Below, one piece after another: positions 36,024-44,829 of a stretch of DNA of 64,000 bases. Source of the DNA: Haloterrigena gelatinilytica. GTDB lineage: Archaea > Halobacteriota > Halobacteria > Halobacteriales > Natrialbaceae. Position 1 is the stretch's first letter, and every line of letters starts with the position of its first letter. The DNA is taken from contig NZ_JABUQZ010000001.1 of the NCBI RefSeq assembly GCF_013342145.1, positions 1,674,001-1,738,000 of the forward strand. Reading direction: 5' to 3'. The translations under genes were made by a program, and so were the position numbers. Under the pieces are notes generated by a model that did no database searches, was not told where the DNA came from, and worked only from the letters and a program-made list of their open reading frames with translations.

Positions 36024-37253
36024 TCAGAAGAATTCGCCGAGGTAGACGTCGGTCTCGGGGAACAGCGCCTCGAGCGTTTCGAACGCGTCGGGGGCCGCCG
36101 AATCGCCGGCCTCGAGTCGGCCCGTTCGCTCGAGATCCCGTACCGACCGGGTGCCGACGACGAGTTGGGAGAGCGCGCCGATCTCGAGGCGGACGTCGGC
36201 CGCGTCGGTTCCGTCGTCGGTCCGCTCGCAGGTGGCCGTTCCGTCCGCGACCTTGAGGGCGAACGTCCCGTCGTTCCAGTCGACCAGCGGGTCCTCGACG
36301 GCGATCGTCAGGCCGGCGTCGCGGTCGGGGTAGGACAGCGCGGACAGCGTCTCCGCGACGTCGACGATGCGGACCATCGGGCCGTCCGAGATCGTCGTCT
36401 CGATCTCGTCGGGATCGCGGACGAGATCGCGAATCGGGACGTCCGCGGGGAGTTCGAAGCGGGCGCGCTGGACCTGCGACTCGTGTCTGTAGCAAAACGC
36501 CAGCAGCGAGAGCAGGGCCTCGCGGTCGGCGAAGACGAGTTCGGAGACGTCCATCCGCCGGTCGCCCTGCTCGCCCGCCATCGTGTAGACGAGATACCCC
36601 GCGACGTCGCCGTCACGTTCGTACGCGTAGACGAACGGATCGCGGTCGCTGCCGCCGAAGACGCGAGCGCGCCACCAGTCCGGGTCGCGCTCGAGGGCCA
36701 GCCCGTAGCGCTCGGCGTGGGTCGCGTAGACCGACTCGAGGCGGTCGTACTCGTCGGCCTCGAGACGACGGAACCGTCCGCCATCGGCCGTCTCTCCGGT
36801 CGCGACCGACAGTAGCGACGGCTCGAACTCGTGGGTGCGGACCCGGTTGGCGGTGTCCCAGCCGTACTGCCGATAAAAGCGGTAGCGGAACGGCCACAGC
36901 ACCGAAAAGCGGACGTCGCGGTCGCGGTACTCCGCCAACGAGCGGGCGAGCAACTGCCGGACGTGACCGCGCCGGCGGTACTCGGGGGGCGTCGAGACCG
37001 ACGCCAGCCCGGCGGTCCGGTGGCGGTCGCCGCGGACGTGTGACTCGAGCCAGTAGTGCCGACAGACGCAGCGGGGATCGGCGTCGTCGGCCGCCTCGCT
37101 CGCGTAGAGGCCGCGCCGGGAGCCGAGCGTGTCCCGCAGCGTCTCGTGTTCGTCCGAATCGTACGCCGGGAGGCCCTCCTCCGGTTGAAACGCGTAGCTG
37201 CGGTACTCGTGGAAGACGTCCCGTTCGTCCGGGATGGGACGGTAGTCGACCAT
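36024..37253 (-). CDS. Eis-like GNAT N-acetyltransferase
   Basis: A 409-residue protein with the Eis layout: N-terminal GNAT domain with the acetyl-CoA loop STPPEYRRRGHVRQLLARSLAEY (about residues 88-110) and FRYRFYRQYGWDTAN, a second GNAT-like fold in the middle, and a C-terminal sterol-carrier-like part (~300-409) ending in LGEFF, where the terminal carboxylate acts in the family. It acetylates amines with acetyl-CoA; the substrate is unknown, and drug acetylation should not be assumed. Confidence 0.88.
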   Translation of the reverse strand: MVDYRPIPDERDVFHEYRSYAFQPEEGLPAYDSDEHETLRDTLGSRRGLYASEAADDADPRCVCRHYWLESHVRGDRHRTAGLASVSTPPEYRRRGHVRQLLARSLAEYRDRDVRFSVLWPFRYRFYRQYGWDTANRVRTHEFEPSLLSVATGETADGGRFRRLEADEYDRLESVYATHAERYGLALERDPDWWRARVFGGSDRDPFVYAYERDGDVAGYLVYTMAGEQGDRRMDVSELVFADREALLSLLAFCYRHESQVQRARFELPADVPIRDLVRDPDEIETTISDGPMVRIVDVAETLSALSYPDRDAGLTIAVEDPLVDWNDGTFALKVADGTATCERTDDGTDAADVRLEIGALSQLVVGTRSVRDLERTGRLEAGDSAAPDAFETLEALFPETDVYLGEFF

Positions 37254-37341
37254 GCGAACGTGAGCGAGGGCGACCGAGAAAACTGTTCATGATTGCGAAT
37301 TCCCGGCGAGGCCGACCCGAGAACGCTCCACCCGACGGCCG

Positions 37342-37623
37342 TCAGCCCAGCAGTATCAACGCGCCACCGACGATCGCGAGGGCGGCACCGCCGACGGTGA
37401 GCCAGAGCACCCGTCGATCCGGAACCGATTCGGCCGGCGTCCTCCGGAACGCCTCGAAGACCGACCCGGCGACCGTTCCGAAGCCGCTGATCGTCAGGAG
37501 GACGGGGATGACGCCGAGGCCGCTCGAGCGTAGTCCGGAGAGGCCGATGAGGCCGAGCGAACAACCGCAGATGGCCATCGAAAGGTGGTAGAGGTACGCT
37601 TCGTGGCGTGAGGAGGGAATCAT
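37342..37623 (-). CDS. Small hypothetical membrane protein
   Basis: A 93-residue frame starting ATG with three hydrophobic segments (about 11-30, 36-58 and 73-92). High-GC, haloarchaeal codon use supports coding. No family recognised. It lies between the Eis-like gene (starts at 37253 and reads away) and the aminotransferase gene. Confidence 0.65.
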   Translation of the reverse strand: MIPSSRHEAYLYHLSMAICGCSLGLIGLSGLRSSGLGVIPVLLTISGFGTVAGSVFEAFRRTPAESVPDRRVLWLTVGGAALAIVGGALILLG

Positions 37624-37748
37624 GGTAAGTATCTAACCAGTCTGCGTGCAAGAATCTACCGAGTGCGTAGTTCGGGGTAGCCGGTTACCGTGTCGGCCTC
37701 GAGCGTCGAGCGGGACCGACAGCGGGCGATCGAACGGCGACGCCCGTC

Positions 37749-38906
37749 TCAGGCGTGGTCGTCGACGAACGCCTCGATCCGGGCCAGCGCCTCGCGGAGG
37801 TCCTCGAGGCCGGTCGCGTAGGAGATCCGCAGGTGGCCGTCGCCGCCGGCGCCGAAGACGTCGCCGGGGACGACGGCGACGCCCTGTTCGCGGAGGACCT
37901 CTTCGGCGAACTCCTCGGCGGTGAAGCCCTCGGGCACTTCGGGGAAGCAGTAGAAGGCGCCCTTGGCCTCGAAGACGTCCATCCCGATCTCGCGGAACCG
38001 CGAGAGGACGAACTGCCGGCGCCGGTCGTACTGGGCGACCATCTCTCGGACGTCGTTCTCGCAGGAATCCAAGGCCTCGAGGGCGGCGTACTGGGCCGTC
38101 GTCGGCGCCGAGAGCATCGTGTACTGGTGGATCTTGTTCATCGCGGCGATGGCGTCGGCCGGGCCGAGCGCGTAGCCGAGTCGGAGGCCGGTCATCGCGT
38201 GGGCCTTCGAGAAGCCGTTGAAGACGATGGTTCGCTCGCGCATCCCCTCGAAGCTCGCGATCGACGTGTGTTCGCCGTCGTAGGTCAGTTCGGCGTAGAT
38301 CTCGTCGGAGAGGACCGTCAGATCGTGCTCGCGGGCGAACTCGGCGATCGGCTCGAGGTCTTCCGCGGGCATGATCGCGCCCGTCGGGTTGTTCGGATAA
38401 CAGAGGACGAGCATATCGGCCTCGTCGGCGCCCGCTTCCTCGAGCCCCTCGACGGTGAGCCGGAAATCGTCCTCCTCGTCGGTCGGCACGGGAAGCACCT
38501 CGCCGCCGGCGAAGATCACGCCGGGTTCGTAGGAGATGTACGACGGCTGGGCGATGGCGACCGTGTCGCCGGGGTCGACGAACGATCGGAAGGCCAGATC
38601 GACGGCCTCGCTGGCCCCGGCGGTGACGATGATCTCCTCGTCGGGATCGTAGCCCAGATCGAACCGGTCGGCGACGTAGTCGGCGATCGCCTCCCGGAGG
38701 TCGCGCCGGCCGCGGTTGGCCGTGTAGGAGGTCTTCCCCTGCTCCAAGGAGGTGATCGCGGCGTCGCGGGCCGCCCACGGCGTCGCGAAGTCGGGTTCGC
38801 CGACGCCAAGCGAGATGACGTCGTCGCGCTCCTCGGCGATCTCGAAGAACCGCCGAATCCCCGAGGGCGGCACCGTCTGGACGCGATCGGACAGTTCGAA
38901 CGTCAT
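37749..38906 (-). CDS. Class I/II PLP aminotransferase
   Basis: A 385-residue fold-type I aminotransferase. Visible: PPSGIRRFFEIAEERDDVISLGVGEPDF at the start, YPNNPTGAIM, LSDEIYAELTYDG and the PLP-lysine motif NGFSKAHAMTGLRLGYA (Lys about 233). It resembles archaeal aspartate/alanine-type enzymes (AspB); the amino-acid substrate is not decided. It starts two bases after the stop of an Lrp/AsnC gene, so the two form an operon, suggesting amino-acid-responsive control. Confidence 0.93.
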   Translation of the reverse strand: MTFELSDRVQTVPPSGIRRFFEIAEERDDVISLGVGEPDFATPWAARDAAITSLEQGKTSYTANRGRRDLREAIADYVADRFDLGYDPDEEIIVTAGASEAVDLAFRSFVDPGDTVAIAQPSYISYEPGVIFAGGEVLPVPTDEEDDFRLTVEGLEEAGADEADMLVLCYPNNPTGAIMPAEDLEPIAEFAREHDLTVLSDEIYAELTYDGEHTSIASFEGMRERTIVFNGFSKAHAMTGLRLGYALGPADAIAAMNKIHQYTMLSAPTTAQYAALEALDSCENDVREMVAQYDRRRQFVLSRFREIGMDVFEAKGAFYCFPEVPEGFTAEEFAEEVLREQGVAVVPGDVFGAGGDGHLRISYATGLEDLREALARIEAFVDDHA

Positions 38907-38908
38907 GG

Positions 38909-39394
38909 TCAGGGTGAGAACGAGAGTCGCTCGTCGTCTTCGCCGTCGCCGAACTCGATCCCGTTCTCCTTGTAGGAGGTCATCACGTAGTGGGTGACCG
39001 TCTGGGTGATCTCGGGGACGGGCGCGACCTTCTCGCTGATGAACTGCGAGACCTCGCGGATGGAGTCACCTTCGACCTCCATGTCGAAGTCGTAGTCGCC
39101 GCTGACCAAGCGCAGCGCTTTGACCTGCGGGAACCGTGCGAGGCGCTGGGAGATGTCGTCGTAGCCCGTCTCGCGGTCGAGGCGCACGTTCAACTCGACC
39201 TCGGCGCGGACGCGCTCGTCCTCGAGTTTGTCCCAGTCGACGACCGCCTGATAGCCGCGGACGACGCCCGTTGCCTCGAGTTCCTCGATGGCTGCTTCGA
39301 CCTCGTCCTCCTCGAGGTCGGTCATTCGCGCGATATCGGCCGTCGAGTACCGCGCGTTCTCACGAAGCAACTCGAGCACCTCGCGTTCGCTCAT
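38909..39394 (-). CDS. Lrp/AsnC-family regulator
   Basis: A 161-residue protein with N-terminal HTH (LLRENARYSTADIARMTDLEEDEVEAAIEELEATGVVRGY) and a C-terminal RAM ligand-binding domain (~70-150, VKALRLVSGDYDFDMEVEG). It is co-transcribed with the aminotransferase gene just downstream. Lrp proteins sense amino acids; the effector is unknown. Confidence 0.93.
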   Translation of the reverse strand: MSEREVLELLRENARYSTADIARMTDLEEDEVEAAIEELEATGVVRGYQAVVDWDKLEDERVRAEVELNVRLDRETGYDDISQRLARFPQVKALRLVSGDYDFDMEVEGDSIREVSQFISEKVAPVPEITQTVTHYVMTSYKENGIEFGDGEDDERLSFSP

Positions 39395-39466
39395 ACCAAC
39401 GCGAAGCGCGACCGCGAGTAAAGTTCTAACGTTGTTCGCTCACCGGAGCGGCGATTCGATCGGCGA

Positions 39467-39580
39467 CTAGTGGAGCGCGGTTTCGCACTCGGGGCAGATT
39501 CGCGAGTGCATCGGGACGCGTCGGTTGCAAGCGGGACAGGTGATATCCTCCTCCAACTGAAACTGGTATGCTCGATCCAT
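39467..39580 (-). CDS. Small zinc-ribbon protein
   Basis: A 37-residue protein from the ATG at 39580 with two CPxC knuckles (CPAC and CPEC) 16 residues apart, a treble-clef/ribbon zinc site. A TATA-like AACTTATGG (minus strand, near 39608-39616) fits a nearly leaderless start. Small zinc proteins are frequent in haloarchaea and often regulatory; function here is unknown. An in-frame upstream extension (~23 residues) is less likely. Confidence 0.7.
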   Translation of the reverse strand: MDRAYQFQLEEDITCPACNRRVPMHSRICPECETALH

Positions 39581-39761
39581 AGAGATCCGTTCGAACGAAC
39601 ACCGACTACTACCATAAGTTACGTCGTAAGCGACGGAGACTATCCGCACGGCGGGTTAGTCACGAGAACTGAGTAGGGACAGCGGATCCGCAGTTCAATC
39701 GTCGGCGGGACGCGGATCGCGGAGGGCCACGGCCGACGACAGACTCCCGGAAGTATCAGTT

Positions 39762-40445
39762 CTAGCGGTAATTCTTGAACAGGAGCGCCCGGACGTCGTC
39801 TTTCGTCTGGACCTGCTCGGTCGTGCCGTCCGGCAGTTCGACCTCGTAGCGGTAGTCCGCGGCGGTCGACTCCGCCCACTTGTCGTCGTGAGTCTCGAGC
39901 AGGCTCATCATCTCGTCTAACATGTCGTCGTCGTCGGCCGAGCCGTCGCCGTCGCTCTCACTCGAGTCGTCCTCGATATCGCCAGCGTCCGCGGCATCGC
40001 CGCCGTCGCTCTCACTCGAGGCGTCCTCGTCGGCGCCCGAGTCCGTCGGTTCGGGCTCCGCCTCGTCCTCGTCTCCGGCGTCGGGCTCCGCTTCGGGCGA
40101 AGAATCGGGGTCGACGACGTCCGCGTCCGCCGCAGTGCCGGACCCCGACTCGTCGTCGTCGACGGAGTCGTCTTCGATGTAGGAGACCGCCTCGAGGTCG
40201 TCCGAAGCCGACTCGCCGTCGATGGCGGCACCGACCGAGGCGGCGACGTCGTCGGTCGCCGAGGAGTCCAGTTCCGTGTCGATATCGACGTCGAGGTCCG
40301 GGTTCCCCTCGAGATTATCGATCAGAAACTGGACCGCGTCGCGTTCGCGGACGAAGCCGTACTTGCCGACGACCTGTTCGGAGATTTCCTCGCGAAGCTG
40401 CTGGATGACCGCGTACTGTTCGTCGGTGACCTCGAGCGTTTGCAT
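39762..40445 (-). CDS. Conserved acidic haloarchaeal protein
   Basis: A 227-residue protein from the ATG at 40445. The N-terminal ~50 residues (MQTLEVTDEQYAVIQQLREEISEQVVGKYGFVRERDAVQFLIDNL) are well structured and helical, resembling the ribbon-helix/DNA-associated type of small haloarchaeal proteins. Residues ~55-175 are an Asp/Glu/Ser-rich linker. The C-terminal ~50 residues form a second small domain (ADYRYEVELPDGTTEQVQTKDDVRALLFKNYR). No family I can name. A TATA element at 40468-40479 fits a leaderless start. Confidence 0.75.
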   Translation of the reverse strand: MQTLEVTDEQYAVIQQLREEISEQVVGKYGFVRERDAVQFLIDNLEGNPDLDVDIDTELDSSATDDVAASVGAAIDGESASDDLEAVSYIEDDSVDDDESGSGTAADADVVDPDSSPEAEPDAGDEDEAEPEPTDSGADEDASSESDGGDAADAGDIEDDSSESDGDGSADDDDMLDEMMSLLETHDDKWAESTAADYRYEVELPDGTTEQVQTKDDVRALLFKNYR

Positions 40446-40467
40446 ATGCAGTCGATGCGGCCGGGGA

Positions 40468-40479
40468 TACATATATGTA
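40468..40479. promoter_or_regulatory. Palindromic TATA element
   Basis: TACATATATGTA is a perfect 12-base palindrome 23-34 bases before the ATG at 40445, at the TATA position. A palindromic TATA could be read in both directions, but the divergent gene at 40647 is too far for it to be the promoter of that gene. Confidence 0.5.
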
Positions 40480-40646
40480 AGTCGTCGTGATCGGTTCGCG
40501 CCTCGAGCGCGCCGAACGGAGGGGCCGCCGACCCGGTCGCTCCTCGAGACGAGGCCGATCACTGGCTGTCGACCACCGTCGGGCTTCCACTCCCGCGGAT
40601 TGCGACGAACGGGACCGTTAAGGGCCGGGAAACCGAGCTATCAGAT

Positions 40647-41213
40647 ATGGTACTGAAGGAGTCCGACACCGAACTCGAGGCCGGCGATCCGGCCCCCGAC
40701 TTCGAACTCGAGGGCGCCGACGGCGAGACGCACGCGCTCGATGAGTTCGCCGACAACGAGGCGCTGCTAGTCGTCTTCACCTGCAATCACTGTCCCTACG
40801 CGAAGGCGAAGTTCGACCTGCTGAACGAGCTGGCCGACGAGTACGACGACGTCGCCGTCGTCGGCATCAACCCCAACGACGCCGAGGAGTACCCCGACGA
40901 TTCCCTCGAGAAGATGCGGGAGTACGTCGAGGATGGTACGATCCGATACGACGCCTATCTGCGCGACGAGAGTCAGGCCGTCGCTCGAGCGTACGGCGCG
41001 GTCTGTACGCCGGATCCGTTCCTCTTCGCGTGGTCCGACGCCGACGAGGAGTTCCAGCTGGTCTATCAGGGACGCCTCGACGACGCGCTGAACCCCGACG
41101 ACGAACCGACGCGGTTCCAGATCCGGGAAGCCATCGACGCGGTGGCGGACGAGTCGGTCGACATCGAGTGGAAGCCGTCGCAGGGCTGTTCGATCAAGTG
41201 GACCGACGACTGA
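40647..41213 (+). CDS. Thioredoxin-fold peroxiredoxin-like protein
   Basis: A 188-residue protein with an AhpC/TSA-redoxin-like fold: GDPAPDFELEGADGETHALDEF, then FTCNHCPYAKAKFDLLNELA with a CxxC (CNHC) pair near residues 46-49, and a cis-Pro region AVCTPDPFLF. It would reduce peroxides or disulfides in the cytoplasm; no signal is present. A TATA-like element near 40616 fits a leaderless ATG. Confidence 0.9.
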   Translation: MVLKESDTELEAGDPAPDFELEGADGETHALDEFADNEALLVVFTCNHCPYAKAKFDLLNELADEYDDVAVVGINPNDAEEYPDDSLEKMREYVEDGTIRYDAYLRDESQAVARAYGAVCTPDPFLFAWSDADEEFQLVYQGRLDDALNPDDEPTRFQIREAIDAVADESVDIEWKPSQGCSIKWTDD

Positions 41214-41382
41214 TCGTCTCGATCGATTGCCCATCCCGACCGATAACCGCTCGGGGTGTCGACTGATGGCCGTCCGTCTCGACCGGACGACCGCTTTAGA
41301 CGGTTGCGAACGCGGCCGTGACGACGGGTTGCGCCTGCCGGGCGTTCGTTAAGGGCGCTCGCATTCCTATCATCGACGACGA

Positions 41383-42540
41383 ATGGTCTGGTTCGCTTCG
41401 GTCCTCCTCATCGTCGGATTTACCCTTCGACCCGAGCCGATCCCCGATCTGCAGCGAGCGTATCTCGACTCGCCGACGGTCCAACTGCTCGCGACCGCGC
41501 TCCTCGCGGTGCTTCTCGTCGCCGGTATCAGCGTTGCTTCCCGGGTGCAGGACGTCGCTCGCCGACGACACGGCCGCCAGATCGCCGAGGCGAGTTACGT
41601 GTTCGTCCTCGGTGGCCTCGTCACCGCCGGCGTCTACGCCTTCACCGTCGTCTGGCGGGTCACGTACATTCTCGAGTACACCCTCTCGACGATGATGATC
41701 GATCGGTGGCTGGCCGCCCAGCAACTGGTCACGCTGGCGATCGCCCTGAGCGCCTACCTCGCGATCCGGTTCGTCAACCGGTCGATCGACAAACTCGCGC
41801 AGACGCGGGCGCTCACGAAACACCAGAGCGAGGTGGCCTACCACGTCTCTGACGTCGCGATCGTCGCCTTCGCCGCCACGATGATCCTGACGCTGTGGGG
41901 GATCGACCTGACGAACATCTTCATCGGCGCGGGGGCGATCACGGCGGTCGTCGCGCTGACGGCCCGGGAGACGCTGACGGCGATGCTCGCCGGCTTCATC
42001 CTGCTGTTCTCGCGGCCGTTCTACGTCGGCGACTGGATCGAGGTCAACGAGACCTCGGGGATCGTCACCGACGTCACCATCTTCACCACCAAGATCCAGA
42101 CCTTCGACGATAAACACGTCCTCGTTCCGAACGACGAGGTGACCGACAGCCAGCTGGTCAACTACTCGCAGAACGACCAACTCCGCGTCGACGTCGAGGT
42201 CGGCGTCGACTACGACACCGATATCGACCGCGCCCGATCGGTCGTCGTCGACGCGACCGAGGGCCTCGAGCCGGTCAAGAACGCGCCGAATCCGCAGGTG
42301 ATCGCGAGGGAGTTCGGCGAGTCGGCGATCCTGCTCGAGTGTCGCGTCTGGATCGCCGATCCGACGATGCGGCGGACCCTCCAGGCGCGGACGGACGTCA
42401 TCGAGGCGATAACGACGGCGTTCGACCGCGAGGGGATCGACATCCCCTACCCGCACCGCGTCCACGCGCCGCGCGAGGAGAGTTTCCCGGTCGAGGGCGG
42501 CATCGATCGCGGGAGCGCGGTCTCGCCGCTCGAGGACTGA
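41383..42540 (+). CDS. Mechanosensitive ion channel MscS family
   Basis: A 385-residue membrane protein. Helices lie at about 4-18, 34-52, 70-95, 110-130 and 154-195, followed by the MscS beta domain (ITAVVALTARETLTAMLAGFILLFSRPFYVGDWIEV near residues 185-220) and the C-terminal alpha/beta cage. It releases solutes on hypo-osmotic shock. It is solitary. Confidence 0.92.
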   Translation: MVWFASVLLIVGFTLRPEPIPDLQRAYLDSPTVQLLATALLAVLLVAGISVASRVQDVARRRHGRQIAEASYVFVLGGLVTAGVYAFTVVWRVTYILEYTLSTMMIDRWLAAQQLVTLAIALSAYLAIRFVNRSIDKLAQTRALTKHQSEVAYHVSDVAIVAFAATMILTLWGIDLTNIFIGAGAITAVVALTARETLTAMLAGFILLFSRPFYVGDWIEVNETSGIVTDVTIFTTKIQTFDDKHVLVPNDEVTDSQLVNYSQNDQLRVDVEVGVDYDTDIDRARSVVVDATEGLEPVKNAPNPQVIAREFGESAILLECRVWIADPTMRRTLQARTDVIEAITTAFDREGIDIPYPHRVHAPREESFPVEGGIDRGSAVSPLED

Positions 42541-42657
42541 CGGACGTCCGACCCGAGTCGAAGGAGGACCGCGGAGCAGGAAAACGGTGGTTTCGAAGGC
42601 GCGTCGGTTCGGTAGGCGGTTGATTCGGTGGTGGACGGCCGCGGCGAGCCGTCGCAG

Positions 42658-43128
42658 TCACTCGACGACGAGATCGCCGATCTGGTTCCCCGCGTGGAGG
42701 CTACAGACGTACGTTACCATCTCGGAGCTGGCCGTGAACTCGAGGGTTGCACCTTCGCCCTCGGAACCGACCTCCTCGGTGGAGAGCTCGTCGACGACCT
42801 CGTCGGCGTCGTCCCAGATCTGGAGGTCGTGAGCCATGCTCTGGCCGTTGACCCACTCCATCGTGTACTCGCCGCCCTCCTCGAGGACGAGCGTCGGGTT
42901 CGTCTCGCCGTCGATCGCTTCCGGCTCGAGTCCGTTCCAGCCGCTCGCGTAGCCCTCGAGGACGATCTTCGTATCGGGGTCGATCTCGAACTCGTCGGCG
43001 TCGTCGCCGTTTTCGTCGCCGTTCCCCTCGTCGTCGTCACCGCCCGTACAGCCGGCAACGGCGACGGCGAGCGTCGATGCGCCGGCGGCCTTCAGCACGG
43101 TCCGTCGAGTGTGTTCGGTCATGGTCAC
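42658..43128 (-). CDS. Secreted cupredoxin (halocyanin-like) lipoprotein
   Basis: A 156-residue protein. N-terminus HTRRTVLKAAGAST ... AGC is a Tat lipoprotein signal with the lipobox Cys27. After an acidic linker comes a cupredoxin. Copper ligands His100 (SMAHDL), Cys142 and His145 (YVCSLHAG) are visible; the usual axial Met is absent and Gln149 lies where it could fall. It carries electrons on the outer face of the membrane. Two in-frame starts (43128 or 43122) are possible. Confidence 0.85.
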   Translation of the reverse strand: MTMTEHTRRTVLKAAGASTLAVAVAGCTGGDDDEGNGDENGDDADEFEIDPDTKIVLEGYASGWNGLEPEAIDGETNPTLVLEEGGEYTMEWVNGQSMAHDLQIWDDADEVVDELSTEEVGSEGEGATLEFTASSEMVTYVCSLHAGNQIGDLVVE

Positions 43129-43254
43129 TTCACCGAACAGTACCGGCCAAGAGACATTGAGCGAGACGTATATTCCCGAGGGGCGGGAGTACGGCCGACT
43201 ATGTTCGGGCGCGGTACGACGGGGATCGAACGCGACGGCTCTCAGACCGGTCGA

Positions 43255-44361
43255 CTACCGGACCGCACGCCGGTACTGGACGGGCCAGTGCGGGGCGGCG
43301 TCGTCCTCGAGTTCGCCGGCCGCGCGCAGGCCGAAGTACGGGTCCCGGAGGAACTGCCGGCCGACGAGGACGAGGTCCGCGCGCCCGTTTCGCACGACGG
43401 CGTCGGCCTGTGCGGGTTCGGTGACGCCGCCGACGGCGCCGGCGGCGACGTCGCTTCCCTCGCGGACGGCTTCCGCCAGGGGAACCTGGAAGTTCGGCCC
43501 GCCGGGAACCCGCTGATCGGGGTGGAGCCCGCCGGAACTGACGTCGACCAGATCGACGCCGAGGTCGGCGAACTCCCGGGCCAGCCGGACGGACTGGTCG
43601 ATGTCCCACGACTCGCGGTCGTCGAGCCAGTCGGTGCCCGAGATTCGGACGAAGACGGGCTTGTCGTCGGGCCAGACCTCGCGGACCGCCTCGACGACTT
43701 CGCGGACGAGTCGGGTACGGTTCTCGAAGCTGCCGCCGTACTCGTCCTCGCGGCGGTTCGTCGCCGGCGAGAGGAACTCGTGGAGCAGGTAGCCGTGGGC
43801 CGCGTGGACTTCGGCGATCTCGAAGCCGGCCGCGAGCGAGCGTTCGGCCGCCTCGCGGTAGGCGTCGATCACGGTCTGAATGTCGTCGTAATCGGCCTTC
43901 CGCATCGCCGGCCGATCGCCGTCGAACGGCGGATAGGCGTCGGGCGACGGCGAGAGCACTTCCCAGCCGTCCGCGCCGTCGGGGTCGGTCTCGTCCGGCG
44001 CGATCGGGACGTTGCCGTCCCACGGGCGCCGTTTACTGGCCTTGTGGCCCGCGTGGGCGAGCTGGATGCCGGGCACCCCTCCCTGCTCGCGGACGAACCG
44101 GGTGATCGGCTCGAGCGCCTCGGCGTGCTCGTCGCTCCAGATGCCGAGGTCGTGAGGCGTGATCCGCCCGCGGGGCTCGACGGCGGTCGCTTCGGTCATC
44201 ACGATGCCGGCCCCGCCGACGGCCCGGCTCCCGAGGTGGACGCGGTGCCACTCGGTCGGGAGGCCGTCGGTGTCACAGGAGTACTGGCACATCGGCGAGA
44301 CGGCGAGTCGGTTAGGTATCTCGAGGTCGCGCAGCGAAAGCGGAGAGAACAGCTCTGACAT
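43255..44361 (-). CDS. Old yellow enzyme family NADH:flavin oxidoreductase (YqjM-like)
   Basis: A 368-residue FMN TIM-barrel from the ATG at 44361 (MSELFSPLSLRDLEIPNRLAVSPMCQYSC). The active-site Cys of the thermophilic-like class is in MCQYSC (Cys25), and the HAAHGYLLHEFLSPATNRRED motif holds the substrate His pair. It reduces activated C=C bonds with NAD(P)H; the natural substrate is unknown. The frame is open upstream but without family match. Confidence 0.93.
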   Translation of the reverse strand: MSELFSPLSLRDLEIPNRLAVSPMCQYSCDTDGLPTEWHRVHLGSRAVGGAGIVMTEATAVEPRGRITPHDLGIWSDEHAEALEPITRFVREQGGVPGIQLAHAGHKASKRRPWDGNVPIAPDETDPDGADGWEVLSPSPDAYPPFDGDRPAMRKADYDDIQTVIDAYREAAERSLAAGFEIAEVHAAHGYLLHEFLSPATNRREDEYGGSFENRTRLVREVVEAVREVWPDDKPVFVRISGTDWLDDRESWDIDQSVRLAREFADLGVDLVDVSSGGLHPDQRVPGGPNFQVPLAEAVREGSDVAAGAVGGVTEPAQADAVVRNGRADLVLVGRQFLRDPYFGLRAAGELEDDAAPHWPVQYRRAVR

Positions 44362-44613
44362 CGGCGCGGTAGTAATCACGGCGACGGGAAAACGACCGCG
44401 GAGGGAGCGGGGATTGCCCGTTTCGAAGGGCCGGCGGCGCGGCGGCGCGAGCCGATGTCTACCGCCGGGGGGTATCACCGTGACGCGGTCAGAGCGCAGT
44501 GCGTATTCGCCGGTCTCGCGGCCGCGACCACCGTACGTCCGTTCCGCGGGAACGATCGATCGACGCCCGTCCAACAGATTCAAACCGTGCAAACGCGGTT
44601 ATACAACCTACTT

Positions 44614-44829
44614 ATGAAAAATTCGACCGACGGCCGCCTCGAGCGCGGTCTCTGGATCGTCTTCGGCGGACTGTTTGCGGTGATGGCCGCGTCGGTGTAC
44701 GCGCCCGTCGAACCGATCGTCGGCGTGGTTCCGCTCTGGTCGACGGTGGCGTTGCTCGCGATGGTCGCGACCGTCGTCGTCGCCGCGATCGCGGGGATCG
44801 GCTACGGCTGGCCGAGTGAGGGACGATGA
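44614..44829 (+). CDS. DUF3311 small membrane protein
   Basis: A 71-residue protein with two hydrophobic helices (about 10-30 and 42-64), the layout of DUF3311. Proteins of this kind sit immediately before sodium:solute symporter genes and may be accessory subunits. Here its stop overlaps the symporter ATG by four bases (ATGA), so translation is coupled. Confidence 0.8.
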   Translation: MKNSTDGRLERGLWIVFGGLFAVMAASVYAPVEPIVGVVPLWSTVALLAMVATVVVAAIAGIGYGWPSEGR

